Counted from the stretch's first letter, positions 7,722 through 15,720 are shown. The stretch: DNA of 64,000 nucleotides from Mobilitalea torta (GCF_050433395.1 NZ_JBNPXH010000006.1:269622-333621); one strand, 5' to 3'. The notes: generated by a model not told the origin, from the sequence alone. Translations and numbers: made by a program.

Positions 7722-9158
7722 ATGAGCAGTACAGCACAATTGTCAGCAAGAGAGAGAATTACTTCTTTGCTTGACGACAATAGTTTTGTTGAAGTCGGCG
7801 CTTTCGTTACAAAAAGGAGTACAGACTTTAATTTACAGCAGAAGGAAGCTCCTGCTGACGGCGTAATCACCGGTTATGGTGTAATTGATGGGAATCTTGT
7901 CTATGTATACAGTCAGGATGCATCTTCCCTTGGCGGTTCCATCGGTGAAATGCACGCGAAAAAAATAGTTCATATTTACGATTTAGCACTTAAGGTAGGT
8001 GCCCCTGTCATCGGTCTGATTGATTCTACCGGTTTGAGACTCCAGGAGGCAACCGATGCGCTGAACGGCTTTGGTGAGATTTACCTGAAGCAGTCCATGG
8101 CTTCCGGGGTAATTCCCCAGATTACCGCAGTTTTTGGTAATTCCGGCGGCGGACTGGCTGTGATGGCTTCTTTAAGTGATTTTTCATTTATGGAAGGAAA
8201 GAGCGCAAGATTATTTGTGAATTCCCCCAACGCCCTGGCGGCTAACTATAAGGAAAAATGTGATACCGCAGCTGCAAATTTCCAGGCAAAGAGCGGCGCG
8301 GTGGACTATGTAGGCGCTTCGGAGGCCGAGGTGCTGGAGAAGGTTCGGGAATTGGTGACACTCCTGCCGTCCAATAATGAGGATGATGCTTCCTATAATG
8401 AGTGTGAGGATGATCTGAACCGTCTGGTAACCCAGCTATCCTCCGAATTAACCGATACGGCCAGAGCCCTGAGGGATATTTCCGACAATGGGTATTTCTT
8501 TGAGGTAAAGGCAGATTATGCGAAGGAAATGGTAACCGGCTTTATCCGTCTTAACGGCATGACCGTGGGCGCTGTTGCAAACCGCACCGAGGTGGTGGAT
8601 GACAGCGGCAAAGTAAGCGAGAAGTTTGACGGAGGACTCACCAGTGCAGGCTGTGAAAAGGCCGGCAGCTTCGTGAGCTTTTGTGATGCTTTCGAGATAC
8701 CGGTACTGACCCTTACTAATGTCAACGGCTATAAGGCAACGGTGGAGGAAGAGAAGAGCATCGCAAGAGCTGCTGCCAAGTTAACCTATGCATTCTCCAA
8801 TGCCACGGTTCCCAAGGTGAATGTAATTATCGGGAAAGCCTTTGGCACAGCGTATATCAGCATGAACTCGAAGCATATCGGAGCGGATATGGTATATGCA
8901 TTGCCCGGCGCACAGATCGGAATGATGGAGGCCGGACTGGCTGCCCAGATCATCTGTGAAGGAGAAAGCGCTGAGGCGGTGAAGGAGAAGGCCGCTGAAT
9001 ACGAGAAGCTCCAGTCCAGTGCGGAGGCTGCTGCCAGACGCGGTTATGTGGACAGCATTATCGAACCGGAGACCGTGCGCCAGCATGTGATCTATTCCTT
9101 TGAGATGCTCTTTACCAAAAGAGAGAACCGCCCTGCCAAAAAGCACGGCACCAAATAG
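7722..9158 (+). CDS. Biotin-dependent carboxyltransferase subunit (MmdA / 12S type)
   Basis: The protein belongs to the acyl-CoA carboxyltransferase family (PccB, MmdA, transcarboxylase 12S), which moves CO2 between carboxybiotin and an acyl-CoA such as methylmalonyl-CoA. Typical elements are LSARERITSLLDDNSFVE near the N-terminus, the oxyanion-hole segment FGNSGGGLAVMASLSDF in the first crotonase-like half, and KAFGTAYISMNSK with ADMVYALPGAQIGMMEAG in the second. At 478 residues it is somewhat shorter than the usual 510-520, mainly at the N-terminus. GGAGG precedes ATG 7722. OadG-like, biotin-carrier and 5S/OadA-like genes follow. The acyl-CoA substrate cannot be read from the sequence. Confidence 0.9.
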   Translation: MSSTAQLSARERITSLLDDNSFVEVGAFVTKRSTDFNLQQKEAPADGVITGYGVIDGNLVYVYSQDASSLGGSIGEMHAKKIVHIYDLALKVGAPVIGLIDSTGLRLQEATDALNGFGEIYLKQSMASGVIPQITAVFGNSGGGLAVMASLSDFSFMEGKSARLFVNSPNALAANYKEKCDTAAANFQAKSGAVDYVGASEAEVLEKVRELVTLLPSNNEDDASYNECEDDLNRLVTQLSSELTDTARALRDISDNGYFFEVKADYAKEMVTGFIRLNGMTVGAVANRTEVVDDSGKVSEKFDGGLTSAGCEKAGSFVSFCDAFEIPVLTLTNVNGYKATVEEEKSIARAAAKLTYAFSNATVPKVNVIIGKAFGTAYISMNSKHIGADMVYALPGAQIGMMEAGLAAQIICEGESAEAVKEKAAEYEKLQSSAEAAARRGYVDSIIEPETVRQHVIYSFEMLFTKRENRPAKKHGTK

Positions 9159-9172
9159 AATGAGGTGAGATT

Positions 9173-9496
9173 ATGGGTGACTATGTTAATTTAAATACAT
9201 TGTTTGGTGCGGTCATTGTTTTAGCAATTGTTGTTTTGATCATGTTGGTAACATATTTTGTTAATATAAAGCCGAATCTGAATACCTCTTTTTCAGAAAC
9301 AGCTCCTCAAAGCACCTCTGTGGACAAGGCGATTGCACAGATTGTGGAGACGGAGGAGGAACTGGTATCCGATTGTGAGCTGGTCGCTGTTATTACAGCC
9401 GCAATCTATGCTTCTCTGGGGGATGCGGTACCGGCAGAAGGCTTGGTAGTACGTTCCATCCGCAGATCCAACGCGGGTAAGTGGAAGAATGCATAG
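9173..9496 (+). CDS. OadG / MmdD-family membrane anchor subunit
   Basis: This small protein of 107 residues has a single N-terminal membrane helix (about residues 9-31, LFGAVIVLAIVVLIMLVTYF), a polar linker, and the C-terminal tail RSIRRSNAGKWKNA typical of gamma/delta subunits of sodium-pump decarboxylases. Those subunits tether the peripheral carboxyltransferase to the membrane pump and help assembly. It begins 14 bases after the carboxyltransferase gene. Its presence argues for a membrane-bound decarboxylase, although the pump (beta) gene is missing from the cluster. Confidence 0.88.
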   Translation: MGDYVNLNTLFGAVIVLAIVVLIMLVTYFVNIKPNLNTSFSETAPQSTSVDKAIAQIVETEEELVSDCELVAVITAAIYASLGDAVPAEGLVVRSIRRSNAGKWKNA

Positions 9497-9720
9497 AGTA
9501 CGAAGCATGCATAGAGCATGATGTATACACAAACTGCGAGATGCACATAAGTTACAATGAATTTGTGAATTATAGTGCATGTATAAAATATACAGTGAAT
9601 GCACGTAATGCAATGATTGCATGAAATACAATGTACGTATGAAACATAATGCCTGAAAAATACAATGCAGACATAAACCATGATGCAGACATGAAATGCC
9701 TTTGTGCATAAATGTCAATG
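9497..9720. repeat. Degenerate repeat spacer inside the carboxyltransferase operon
   Basis: About 220 bases are made of imperfect repeats around ATGCA, ATACAATG and ACATAA words (GCATGCATAGAGCATGATG, AATACAATG, CATGATGCAGACAT). It separates the OadG-like gene from the biotin carrier. The open frames on the minus strand here are repeat artefacts. No hairpin terminator is visible, so the operon may still be one transcript. Confidence 0.7.
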
Positions 9721-9738
9721 AACAAGGAGGATTTCATT

Positions 9739-10158
9739 ATGAAATATTATACGATAACCGTAAATGGTAATACCTATGATGTGTCAGTAGAAGAAGGCGT
9801 CAGAACCGCTCCGGCGGCAGCCCCTGCCCCTGTTGCCAGACCTGCTGCGGCAGCTCCCGCAGCTGCACCGGCTCCTGCTCCGAAGGCGGCAGAAGCTCCC
9901 GTCCCGGCAGCAGCTTCCGTCCCGGCAGCCGGAGGAAGCACCGGCAGCATTCCGGTAAGCTCTCCCATGCCCGGCAAGATTGTAGCTGTAAAGGCTGCAG
10001 TGGGACAGAAACTCAAGAAGGGAGAGGTAATTCTCATTCTGGAAGCCATGAAGATGGAGAATGAAATCGTATCTCCCCAGGACGGCACTCTGGCAAGCAT
10101 CAATGTCAGCGCAGGCCAGTCCGTAGAAGCAGGCACAATGCTTGCGTCCTTGAACTAA
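9739..10158 (+). CDS. Biotin carboxyl carrier protein of a decarboxylase/transcarboxylase
   Basis: The 139-residue carrier has a short N-terminal domain (MKYYTITVNGNTYDVSVEEG), an Ala/Pro-rich flexible linker (about residues 25-72) and a C-terminal biotinyl domain with EAMKMEN, whose Lys is biotinylated. The plan matches MmdC, GcdC and transcarboxylase 1.3S. The start ATG 9739 is 8 bases after AAGGAGG; the frame is open a little further upstream into the repeat spacer. The carrier would shuttle CO2 between the 12S-like and 5S/OadA-like subunits or to a membrane beta subunit. Confidence 0.93.
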   Translation: MKYYTITVNGNTYDVSVEEGVRTAPAAAPAPVARPAAAAPAAAPAPAPKAAEAPVPAAASVPAAGGSTGSIPVSSPMPGKIVAVKAAVGQKLKKGEVILILEAMKMENEIVSPQDGTLASINVSAGQSVEAGTMLASLN

Positions 10159-10177
10159 CAGAAGAGGAGGTAGAGTG

Positions 10178-11590
10178 ATGGCAGAACAAGTTAAGAAACC
10201 GGTAAAAATAGTCGAGACGATATTGCGTGATGCCCACCAGTCCCTGATTGCAACGAGAATGACAACGGAACAGATGCTTCCGATTCTTGAGATCATGGAT
10301 CAGGTCGGATACCATGCGGTAGAGTGCTGGGGAGGAGCAACCTTTGATGCTTCCCTTCGTTTCCTGAAGGAAGATCCCTGGGAGAGACTGCGTAAGATCC
10401 GGGCCGGATTTAAGAATACAAAGCTCCAGATGCTGTTCCGCGGACAGAATATTCTGGGCTACCGTCATTATGCAGATGACGTGGTAGCCTATTTCGTTCA
10501 GAAATCAATCGCAAACGGTATTGATATCATCCGTATCTTCGACGCGCTGAACGATATCCGCAATCTGGAATGTGCCGTTAAGGCAACCAACAAAGAAAAA
10601 GGGCATGCGCAGATTGCTATTTCCTATACCCTGGGCGATGCTTATACTACCGAGTACTATGTGAACATGGCTAAGAAAATCGAGGAGTTGGGCGCGTCTT
10701 CCATCTGCATCAAGGACATGGCAGGTCTTCTTGTTCCCTATGAGGCCACTGTGCTGGTCAGCGCGTTAAAGGAAGCGGTCAGCATCCCCATTGACCTGCA
10801 TACCCATTACACCAGCGGCGTGGCCGGAATGACCTATATGAAGGCCGTGGAAGCAGGCTGTGATATTATCGATACGGCTATGTCTCCCTTTGCTATGGGA
10901 ACCAGCCAGCCGGCTACCGAGGTTATGGTAGAGACCTTTAAGGGAACTCCCTATGACACCGGCTATGACCAGCAGATACTGGCTAAGATCGCTGACTATT
11001 TCCGTCCTCTTCGTGACAAGGCTTTGGACAGCGGAGTGCTCAATCCCAAGGTTATGGGTGTTGATATTAAGACCCTGTTATACCAGGTACCCGGCGGTAT
11101 GCTCTCCAACCTGGTCTCCCAGTTAAAGGAGCAAAAACAGGAAGATAAATATTATGATGTGCTTCAGGAAGTGCCGAGAGTGAGGAAGGATTTTGGCGAG
11201 CCTCCGTTGGTAACTCCCTCCAGCCAGATCGTTGGTACCCAGGCGGTGCTCAATGTTCTTGCGGGAGAGCGCTATAAGATGGTGACCAAGGAAACCAAGG
11301 CGCTGCTGGCCGGTGAATACGGTCAGACCGTTAAGCCCTTCAACGCGGAAGTGCAGAAGAAGGTAATCGGCGATAAAAAGCCCATTACCTGCCGCCCCGC
11401 AGATTTAATCCAGCCGGAGCTTCATAAGATCGAGGCGGAGATTGCGGAGTGGAAGGAACAGGACGAGGATGTATTATCCTATGCTTTATTCCCCCAGGTT
11501 GCACTGGATTTCTTCAAATACCGCCAGGCTCAGAAGACCAAGGTCGATGTGGCTGCGGCAGATAAGGCAAATCAGGCTTATCCGGTATAA
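10178..11590 (+). CDS. oadA: Oxaloacetate decarboxylase alpha / transcarboxylase 5S-type subunit
   Basis: This is a TIM-barrel carboxyltransferase of the pyruvate/oxaloacetate type. The N-terminal ILRDAHQSLIATRM motif, the metal site region with IDLHTHYTSG, and the SSICIKDMAG strand with the lysine to be carbamylated are all visible. At 470 residues it lacks the C-terminal biotin domain of full-length OadA, in keeping with a separate carrier gene upstream. It transfers CO2 between carboxybiotin and pyruvate/oxaloacetate. ATG 10178 is seven bases after GAGGAGG; the GTG at 10175 is too close. With the 12S-like and carrier genes it resembles the three-part transcarboxylase of propionibacteria. 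Confidence 0.92.
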   Translation: MAEQVKKPVKIVETILRDAHQSLIATRMTTEQMLPILEIMDQVGYHAVECWGGATFDASLRFLKEDPWERLRKIRAGFKNTKLQMLFRGQNILGYRHYADDVVAYFVQKSIANGIDIIRIFDALNDIRNLECAVKATNKEKGHAQIAISYTLGDAYTTEYYVNMAKKIEELGASSICIKDMAGLLVPYEATVLVSALKEAVSIPIDLHTHYTSGVAGMTYMKAVEAGCDIIDTAMSPFAMGTSQPATEVMVETFKGTPYDTGYDQQILAKIADYFRPLRDKALDSGVLNPKVMGVDIKTLLYQVPGGMLSNLVSQLKEQKQEDKYYDVLQEVPRVRKDFGEPPLVTPSSQIVGTQAVLNVLAGERYKMVTKETKALLAGEYGQTVKPFNAEVQKKVIGDKKPITCRPADLIQPELHKIEAEIAEWKEQDEDVLSYALFPQVALDFFKYRQAQKTKVDVAAADKANQAYPV

Positions 11591-11597
11591 AAAAAGC

Positions 11598-11626
11598 TTG
11601 ACAACCCGCAATTAATTCGTTATACT
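11598..11626 (+). promoter_or_regulatory. Sigma-A promoter of ylxM-ffh
   Basis: TTGACA (11598-11603), 17-base spacer, TATACT (11621-11626). Transcription should start near 11633, inside the left arm of the terminator hairpin, so promoter and terminator overlap. Confidence 0.85.
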
Positions 11627-11627
11627 A

Positions 11628-11667
11628 CCACCTGTAAAGAAAATTCCTTTACAGGTGGTGTTTTTTT
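11628..11667 (+). terminator. Terminator of the carboxyltransferase operon, overlapping the ylxM promoter and ribosome site
   Basis: CCACCTGTAAAG (11628-11639) and CTTTACAGGTGG (11647-11658) form a perfect 12-bp stem with a 7-base loop, then TG and seven T, ending directly at the ylxM ATG. AGGTGG in the right arm is the only ribosome-binding candidate for ylxM. Read-through RNA from upstream forms the full stem; RNA starting at the local promoter lacks the first few bases of the left arm. Confidence 0.85.
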
Positions 11668-12042
11668 ATGAGTCAGAAGGATAAACAGATTGATAAGCTG
11701 GATGAAATCGTTGCGCAATCCATTTTGTATGATTTTTATGGTGAATTGCTGAGTGATCATAAAAAACAGATTTTCGAGGACTATGTCTTAAATGACCTGT
11801 CCTTAAGCGAAATTGCAGAGATGAGGGGGATCAGCCGGCAGGGCGTCCATGATATTGTAAAACGGTGCGTCTCGGAGCTGAAGGAGTATGAAGCCAGGCT
11901 TTCCCTGGTCAGCAGATTCGGGTCTATCAAAGATAAATTATCCGCAATCAAGGAAATTGTTTCAGAGGTGTCAGCCGGCGGTGACAGCACACAGATTACC
12001 GCAATTGCAACATTGGCAGATGATATTTTAAAGGAGCTGTGA
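11668..12042 (+). CDS. ylxM: YlxM family DNA-binding protein (SRP-associated)
   Basis: YlxM is a small helix-turn-helix protein found beside ffh in Firmicutes and implicated in SRP function. The 124-residue protein begins with a short charged leader, then ILYDFYGELLSDHKKQIFEDY and the sigma-70 region 4-like HTH LSLSEIAEMRGISRQGVHD (about 48-66). The C-terminal third is extended compared with B. subtilis YlxM. Only four bases separate it from ffh, so they are co-transcribed. Its ribosome site lies within a hairpin arm. Confidence 0.9.
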   Translation: MSQKDKQIDKLDEIVAQSILYDFYGELLSDHKKQIFEDYVLNDLSLSEIAEMRGISRQGVHDIVKRCVSELKEYEARLSLVSRFGSIKDKLSAIKEIVSEVSAGGDSTQITAIATLADDILKEL

Positions 12043-12046
12043 TTCT

Positions 12047-13393
12047 ATGGCATTTGAAAACCTATCGGATAAATTGCAGAATATTTTCAAGGGCTTGAAG
12101 GGAAAGGGCCGCCTTTCCGAAGCCGATGTGAAGAACGCCATGAAAGAGGTTAAGATGGCCTTATTGGAGGCGGATGTTAACTTCAAGGTGGTTAAGAATT
12201 TCATCAATACCATCCAGGAACGGGCCGTCGGACAGGATGTGCTCAACAGCCTGACGCCCGGACAGATGGTAATTAAGATTGTAAATGAAGAGCTGGTCAG
12301 GCTCTTAGGCGAGGAAACCATTGAGATCCAGCTGAGACCGGCCAACGAGATCACCGTGATTATGATGTGTGGTCTCCAAGGAGCCGGTAAGACGACAACG
12401 GTTGCCAAGATTGCAGGAAAGCTCAAATCCAAGGGACGCAAGCCCCTTCTGGCGGCCTGTGATATTTACCGTCCGGCGGCCATAGAGCAGCTGCAGATCA
12501 ACGGAGATAAGCAGGGAGTCAGTGTTTTCTCCATGGGAGATAAGCATAAGCCTCTTAATATTGCCAAAGCTGCCATGGAGCATGCGGCTAAGAACGGCTA
12601 TAATGTAGTCATACTCGATACTGCAGGACGGCTTCATATTGATGAGGCCATGATGGAGGAGCTGCAGGAGATTAAGTCAAGTATCACAATACATCAGACC
12701 ATATTGGTGGTGGATGCCATGACCGGCCAGGATGCGGTGAATGTATCCGAGATGTTTCATGAGAAGCTTGGCATCGACGGTGTTATCCTCACAAAGCTTG
12801 ACGGTGATACCAGGGGCGGTGCTGCGCTTTCCATCCGTGCCGTAACCGGGCGTCCCATTCTTTACATTGGTATGGGCGAGAAATTATCCGATCTGGAGCA
12901 GTTTTACCCGGACCGTATGGCCTCCCGTATCTTAGGGATGGGAGATATCCTCACCCTCATTGATAAGGCGCAGGCGGAATTTGATGAAACCAAGGCCAGG
13001 GAGCTGGAGAAGAAGATCAAGAAGGCGGAATTTGATTTTAATGACTTCCTGGATCAGATGCAGCAGGTTAAGAAGATGGGTGGTCTGGCGGACCTTCTGG
13101 GGATGATTCCCGGTATGGGCAAGCAGCTGAAGGGTGTGGATATTGACGAGAATGCCCTGTCCTCCACGGAAGCGATCATTTATTCCATGACCAAGGCGGA
13201 GCGTTCCAATCCTGATATCTTAAATCCTTCCCGCAAGAAGAGAATTGCCGCCGGTGCCGGTGTTGACATCAGTGAGGTGAATGCCCTGGTGAAGCAGTTC
13301 GAGCAATCGAAGAAAATGATGAAGCAGTTCTCCGGAATGATGGGAGGAAAGGGCAAGAAGCACGGCGGTTTTAAGCTTCCTTTTGGATTTTAA
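12047..13393 (+). CDS. ffh: Signal recognition particle GTPase Ffh (SRP54)
   Basis: Ffh binds the SRP RNA and signal sequences and targets ribosomes to FtsY at the membrane. The 448-residue protein has the N domain, the G domain with GLQGAGKTTTVAKIAG, DTAGRLHID and TKLDGDTRGG, and the Met-rich M domain (DFLDQMQQVKKMG, FSGMMGG) ending in a lysine- and glycine-rich tail. Length and order are standard. A 90-base gap with a perfect Shine-Dalgarno leads to rpsP. No SRP RNA gene is recognisable nearby. Confidence 0.97.
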   Translation: MAFENLSDKLQNIFKGLKGKGRLSEADVKNAMKEVKMALLEADVNFKVVKNFINTIQERAVGQDVLNSLTPGQMVIKIVNEELVRLLGEETIEIQLRPANEITVIMMCGLQGAGKTTTVAKIAGKLKSKGRKPLLAACDIYRPAAIEQLQINGDKQGVSVFSMGDKHKPLNIAKAAMEHAAKNGYNVVILDTAGRLHIDEAMMEELQEIKSSITIHQTILVVDAMTGQDAVNVSEMFHEKLGIDGVILTKLDGDTRGGAALSIRAVTGRPILYIGMGEKLSDLEQFYPDRMASRILGMGDILTLIDKAQAEFDETKARELEKKIKKAEFDFNDFLDQMQQVKKMGGLADLLGMIPGMGKQLKGVDIDENALSSTEAIIYSMTKAERSNPDILNPSRKKRIAAGAGVDISEVNALVKQFEQSKKMMKQFSGMMGGKGKKHGGFKLPFGF

Positions 13394-13483
13394 CAGGCGT
13401 TGTAATGGCATAGAACACAGTATTCTATGAACATTTGCAATAGATTTTAGTGGTAAGGTATATTTTTTAAGGAGGTGAAATAA

Positions 13484-13726
13484 ATGGCAGTAAAGATCAG
13501 ATTAAAGAGAATGGGACAGAAGAAGGCTCCTTTCTATAGAATTGTTGTTTCTGATTCCAGAACACCCAGAGATGGTAGATTTATCGAGGAAATTGGAACC
13601 TATGATCCGACCCAGAATCCCAGCGCGTTCAAGGTAGATGCGGAAGCAGCTAAGAAGTGGCTGGCTAACGGTGCTCAGCCTACCGATACTGTAGGCAAGA
13701 TTTTCAAAAATGCAGGCATCCTGTAA
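13484..13726 (+). CDS. rpsP: 30S ribosomal protein S16
   Basis: S16 is a small-subunit assembly protein. The 80-residue sequence begins MAVKIRLKRMGQKKAPFYRI and has the RDGRFIEEIGTYDP signature. The ribosome site is TAAGGAGGTGA, nearly full complementarity to the 16S 3' end, as expected for a highly expressed gene. It is followed by khpA, rimM and trmD in the usual order. Confidence 0.98.
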   Translation: MAVKIRLKRMGQKKAPFYRIVVSDSRTPRDGRFIEEIGTYDPTQNPSAFKVDAEAAKKWLANGAQPTDTVGKIFKNAGIL

Positions 13727-13777
13727 TAATGGAATGTGATTGACCAGGCAGGCTGTTAGAAAGGCATGGTTATTTGT

Positions 13778-14011
13778 ATGATGAAGGAATTAGTTGAAGT
13801 AATTGCGAAAGCTCTTGTGGATCATCCCGATGAGGTTGTTGTTACGGAGAAAGAAACCGATAAAGCAATTGTTGTGGAATTAAAGGTCGCTTCCGAGGAC
13901 ATGGGTAAGGTAATCGGAAAACAAGGCCGCATCGCCAAATCCATTCGTACTGTAGTGAAAGCAGCCGCAACAAAGGATGACAAAAAGGTAGTAGTTGAGA
14001 TTCTGCAATAG
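13778..14011 (+). CDS. khpA: KH-domain RNA-binding protein KhpA (YlqC)
   Basis: KhpA is a single KH-domain protein that works with KhpB (Jag) in RNA binding and control of cell elongation. The 77-residue protein has the GKVIGKQGR loop typical of KH domains. Start choice: MKELVEVIAKAL is the normal family N-terminus and two adjacent ATGs (13778, 13781) precede it; the ATG at 13766 is only one base after AAAGG and is unlikely. Confidence 0.92.
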   Translation: MMKELVEVIAKALVDHPDEVVVTEKETDKAIVVELKVASEDMGKVIGKQGRIAKSIRTVVKAAATKDDKKVVVEILQ

Positions 14012-14050
14012 CAGGTAATTCAACTGCAGTTTTTCCTGTGCAAAATCGAG

Positions 14051-14107
14051 GAAGCTGTTTGTTATGTCAGGTTTTTCATAATTGGCATAGTGGAACAGCT
14101 TCTTTTT
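14051..14107 (+). terminator. Terminator-like hairpin between khpA and rimM
   Basis: GAAGCTGTT (14051-14059) pairs with AACAGCTTC (14094-14102), followed by five T. The 34-base loop contains a second TTATG/CATAA stem. It may reduce read-through from the rpsP-khpA part to rimM-trmD. Confidence 0.65.
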
Positions 14108-14198
14108 GTACTGTGATGTTTTCCTGCCGGTTTCACGGGCGGGATTTTGATAGATGAGATAGGAGAAAGGCATAGGCCAGGGAAAGGGATGGGACAAG

Positions 14199-14705
14199 AT
14201 GGACGATTTTCTTAGAGTTGGTGTTATTACCACCACCCACGGGATTCGCGGTGAGGTTAAGGTGTTTCCTACCACCGATGATCCCAACCGGTTCAAGGAA
14301 CTGAAGAAGATATTTCTGGATACGGGAAAGGAGCTCCTGGAGCTGGAGCTGGAAGCGGTTAAGTTTTTCAAACAATTGGTAATTCTAAAGTTCAAAGGAA
14401 TTGATGATATCAATGAAATCGAGAAATACAGGGGAAAGGATATTCTGATTCGCCGGGAGGATGCGGTAGCCCTGGAGGAGGGGGAATATTTTATCTTTGA
14501 CTTGATCGGTTCCACAGTATATACTGAAGATGGCAGCAAGCTGGGAACTCTGGCAGAGATTCTCACCACTGCCGCCAATGATGTGTATGTCGTAGACACC
14601 CTGGAAGGGAAGGAGCTTCTTATCCCTTCTATTAAGGAATGTATTCTGGATGTGGACGTAACAAACCGCAAGATTGTAGTTCATTTGCTGGATGGGTTAA
14701 GGTAA
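14199..14705 (+). CDS. rimM: Ribosome maturation factor RimM
   Basis: RimM helps maturation of the 30S head near protein S19. The 168-residue protein has the N-terminal RimM domain (LRVGVITTTHGIRGEVKVFP) and a C-terminal PRC barrel (FDLIGSTVYTEDGSKLGTL, ending IVVHLLDGLR). The upstream site is GGGAAAGGGATGGG. It lies between khpA and trmD as is usual. Confidence 0.96.
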   Translation: MDDFLRVGVITTTHGIRGEVKVFPTTDDPNRFKELKKIFLDTGKELLELELEAVKFFKQLVILKFKGIDDINEIEKYRGKDILIRREDAVALEEGEYFIFDLIGSTVYTEDGSKLGTLAEILTTAANDVYVVDTLEGKELLIPSIKECILDVDVTNRKIVVHLLDGLR

Positions 14706-14830
14706 GTGAGTAAGGCAAATGAAGTAAGATGAATGAAATAAAGCAAGTGAAATAAGATAATTGGAATAAGGTAAGGGAAGTAATGTGATCACAATAATGT
14801 AAGCAAAATAATGCGAACGGAATAATGTAA
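14706..14830. repeat. Degenerate repeat spacer between rimM and trmD
   Basis: The spacer is made of imperfect AATAAG / AATGAAGTAAG / AATAATGTAAG units of about 10-13 bases. It has no gene and no stable stem. It belongs to the same kind of stuttering spacer as 5877-5980 and 9497-9720. Confidence 0.7.
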
Positions 14831-14845
14831 GAAAGGTGTACTCGG

Positions 14846-15622
14846 ATGAATTTTCACGTACTTACGCTTTTCCCGGATATGATACAGCAGGGACTCAATA
14901 CCAGCATTACCGGAAGAGCAATGGAGAAAGGGCTGATTTCCGTCAATACGGTAAATATCAGGGATTTCAGCAGCGATAAGCATATGAGGGTGGATGATTA
15001 TCCCTACGGAGGCGGAGCCGGTATGGTGATGCAGGCGGAGCCGGTTTATAAGGCCTACGGATATCTGGCAAATCATATCCGTCTTTCCAGGCAGGAGGAA
15101 GGCTCCGACTATAAGCCGAAGGTAGTCTATGTCACCCCTCAGGGAAGCATCTTTAACCAGAGCATGGCTCAGGAATTTGCACGGGAAGAGGATCTGATCT
15201 TTCTCTGCGGGCATTATGAGGGAATTGACGAACGGGTGCTGGAGATGATCGTGACGGATTATGTGTCCATTGGTGATTATGTTCTGACGGGCGGAGAGCT
15301 GCCGGCTATGGTTATGATTGACGCCATTTCCCGGTTGATTCCCGGTGTGCTGAATAACGAGGTATCCTCCGAGTTTGAATCCTTCCAGGACAACCTCCTG
15401 GAGTATCCCCAGTATACCAGACCGGAGATTTTTATGGGCCGGAAGGTTCCCGAGGTATTGCTGAGCGGGCACCATGCCAATATCGATACCTGGAGAAGAC
15501 AGCAATCAATCCTTCGGACCCTGGAACGCCGTCCGGATCTGCTGGAGAAGGCAAATCTATCCGAGGAAGAGGGAGAATTCCTTACTAAGCTGATTTTTCA
15601 AAGAAATTACGATGTATATTGA
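14846..15622 (+). CDS. trmD: tRNA (guanine-N1-)-methyltransferase TrmD
   Basis: TrmD makes m1G37 in tRNAs with a G36, preventing +1 frameshifts. The 258-residue SPOUT-fold enzyme shows DDYPYGGGAGMVMQ, the knot segments LCGHYEGIDERV and IGDYVLTGGELPAM, and YTRPEIFMGRKVPEVLLSGHH. AGAAAGGTG precedes the ATG. It is normally followed at once by rplS; here a regulator pair intervenes. Confidence 0.97.
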   Translation: MNFHVLTLFPDMIQQGLNTSITGRAMEKGLISVNTVNIRDFSSDKHMRVDDYPYGGGAGMVMQAEPVYKAYGYLANHIRLSRQEEGSDYKPKVVYVTPQGSIFNQSMAQEFAREEDLIFLCGHYEGIDERVLEMIVTDYVSIGDYVLTGGELPAMVMIDAISRLIPGVLNNEVSSEFESFQDNLLEYPQYTRPEIFMGRKVPEVLLSGHHANIDTWRRQQSILRTLERRPDLLEKANLSEEEGEFLTKLIFQRNYDVY

Positions 15623-15632
15623 GAAATGATCT

Positions 15633-15662
15633 TGACAAACATAGGACGAATGCGTTAGACTA
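15633..15662 (+). promoter_or_regulatory. Possible promoter overlapping the trmD terminator
   Basis: TTGACA (15633-15638) stands 18 bases before TAGACT (15657-15662), which lies inside the left arm of the hairpin. The layout repeats the promoter-in-terminator arrangement seen before ylxM and could drive the BlaI-type gene. Confidence 0.4.
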
Positions 15663-15691
15663 GCAATAAGGTCTAACGCATTCGTCTTTTA
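15646..15691 (+). terminator. Intrinsic terminator after trmD
   Basis: GACGAATGCGTTAGAC (15646-15661) and GTCTAACGCATTCGTC (15672-15687) form a perfect 16-bp stem with a 10-base loop followed by TTTT. This is a strong stop between trmD and the genes that follow. Confidence 0.85.
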
Positions 15692-15720
15692 AAGAGAAGC
15701 AAGGTTGAGAGAAGTGGAAT

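Noticed and set aside
9293..9718. Minus-strand open frames across the degenerate spacer, rich in His, Cys and Tyr
   Set aside because: Their composition comes from the ATGCA-type repeats, and no start site is present.
11800..13500. SRP RNA gene near ffh
   Set aside because: No GGAA-tetraloop helix or free space for an SRP RNA was found.
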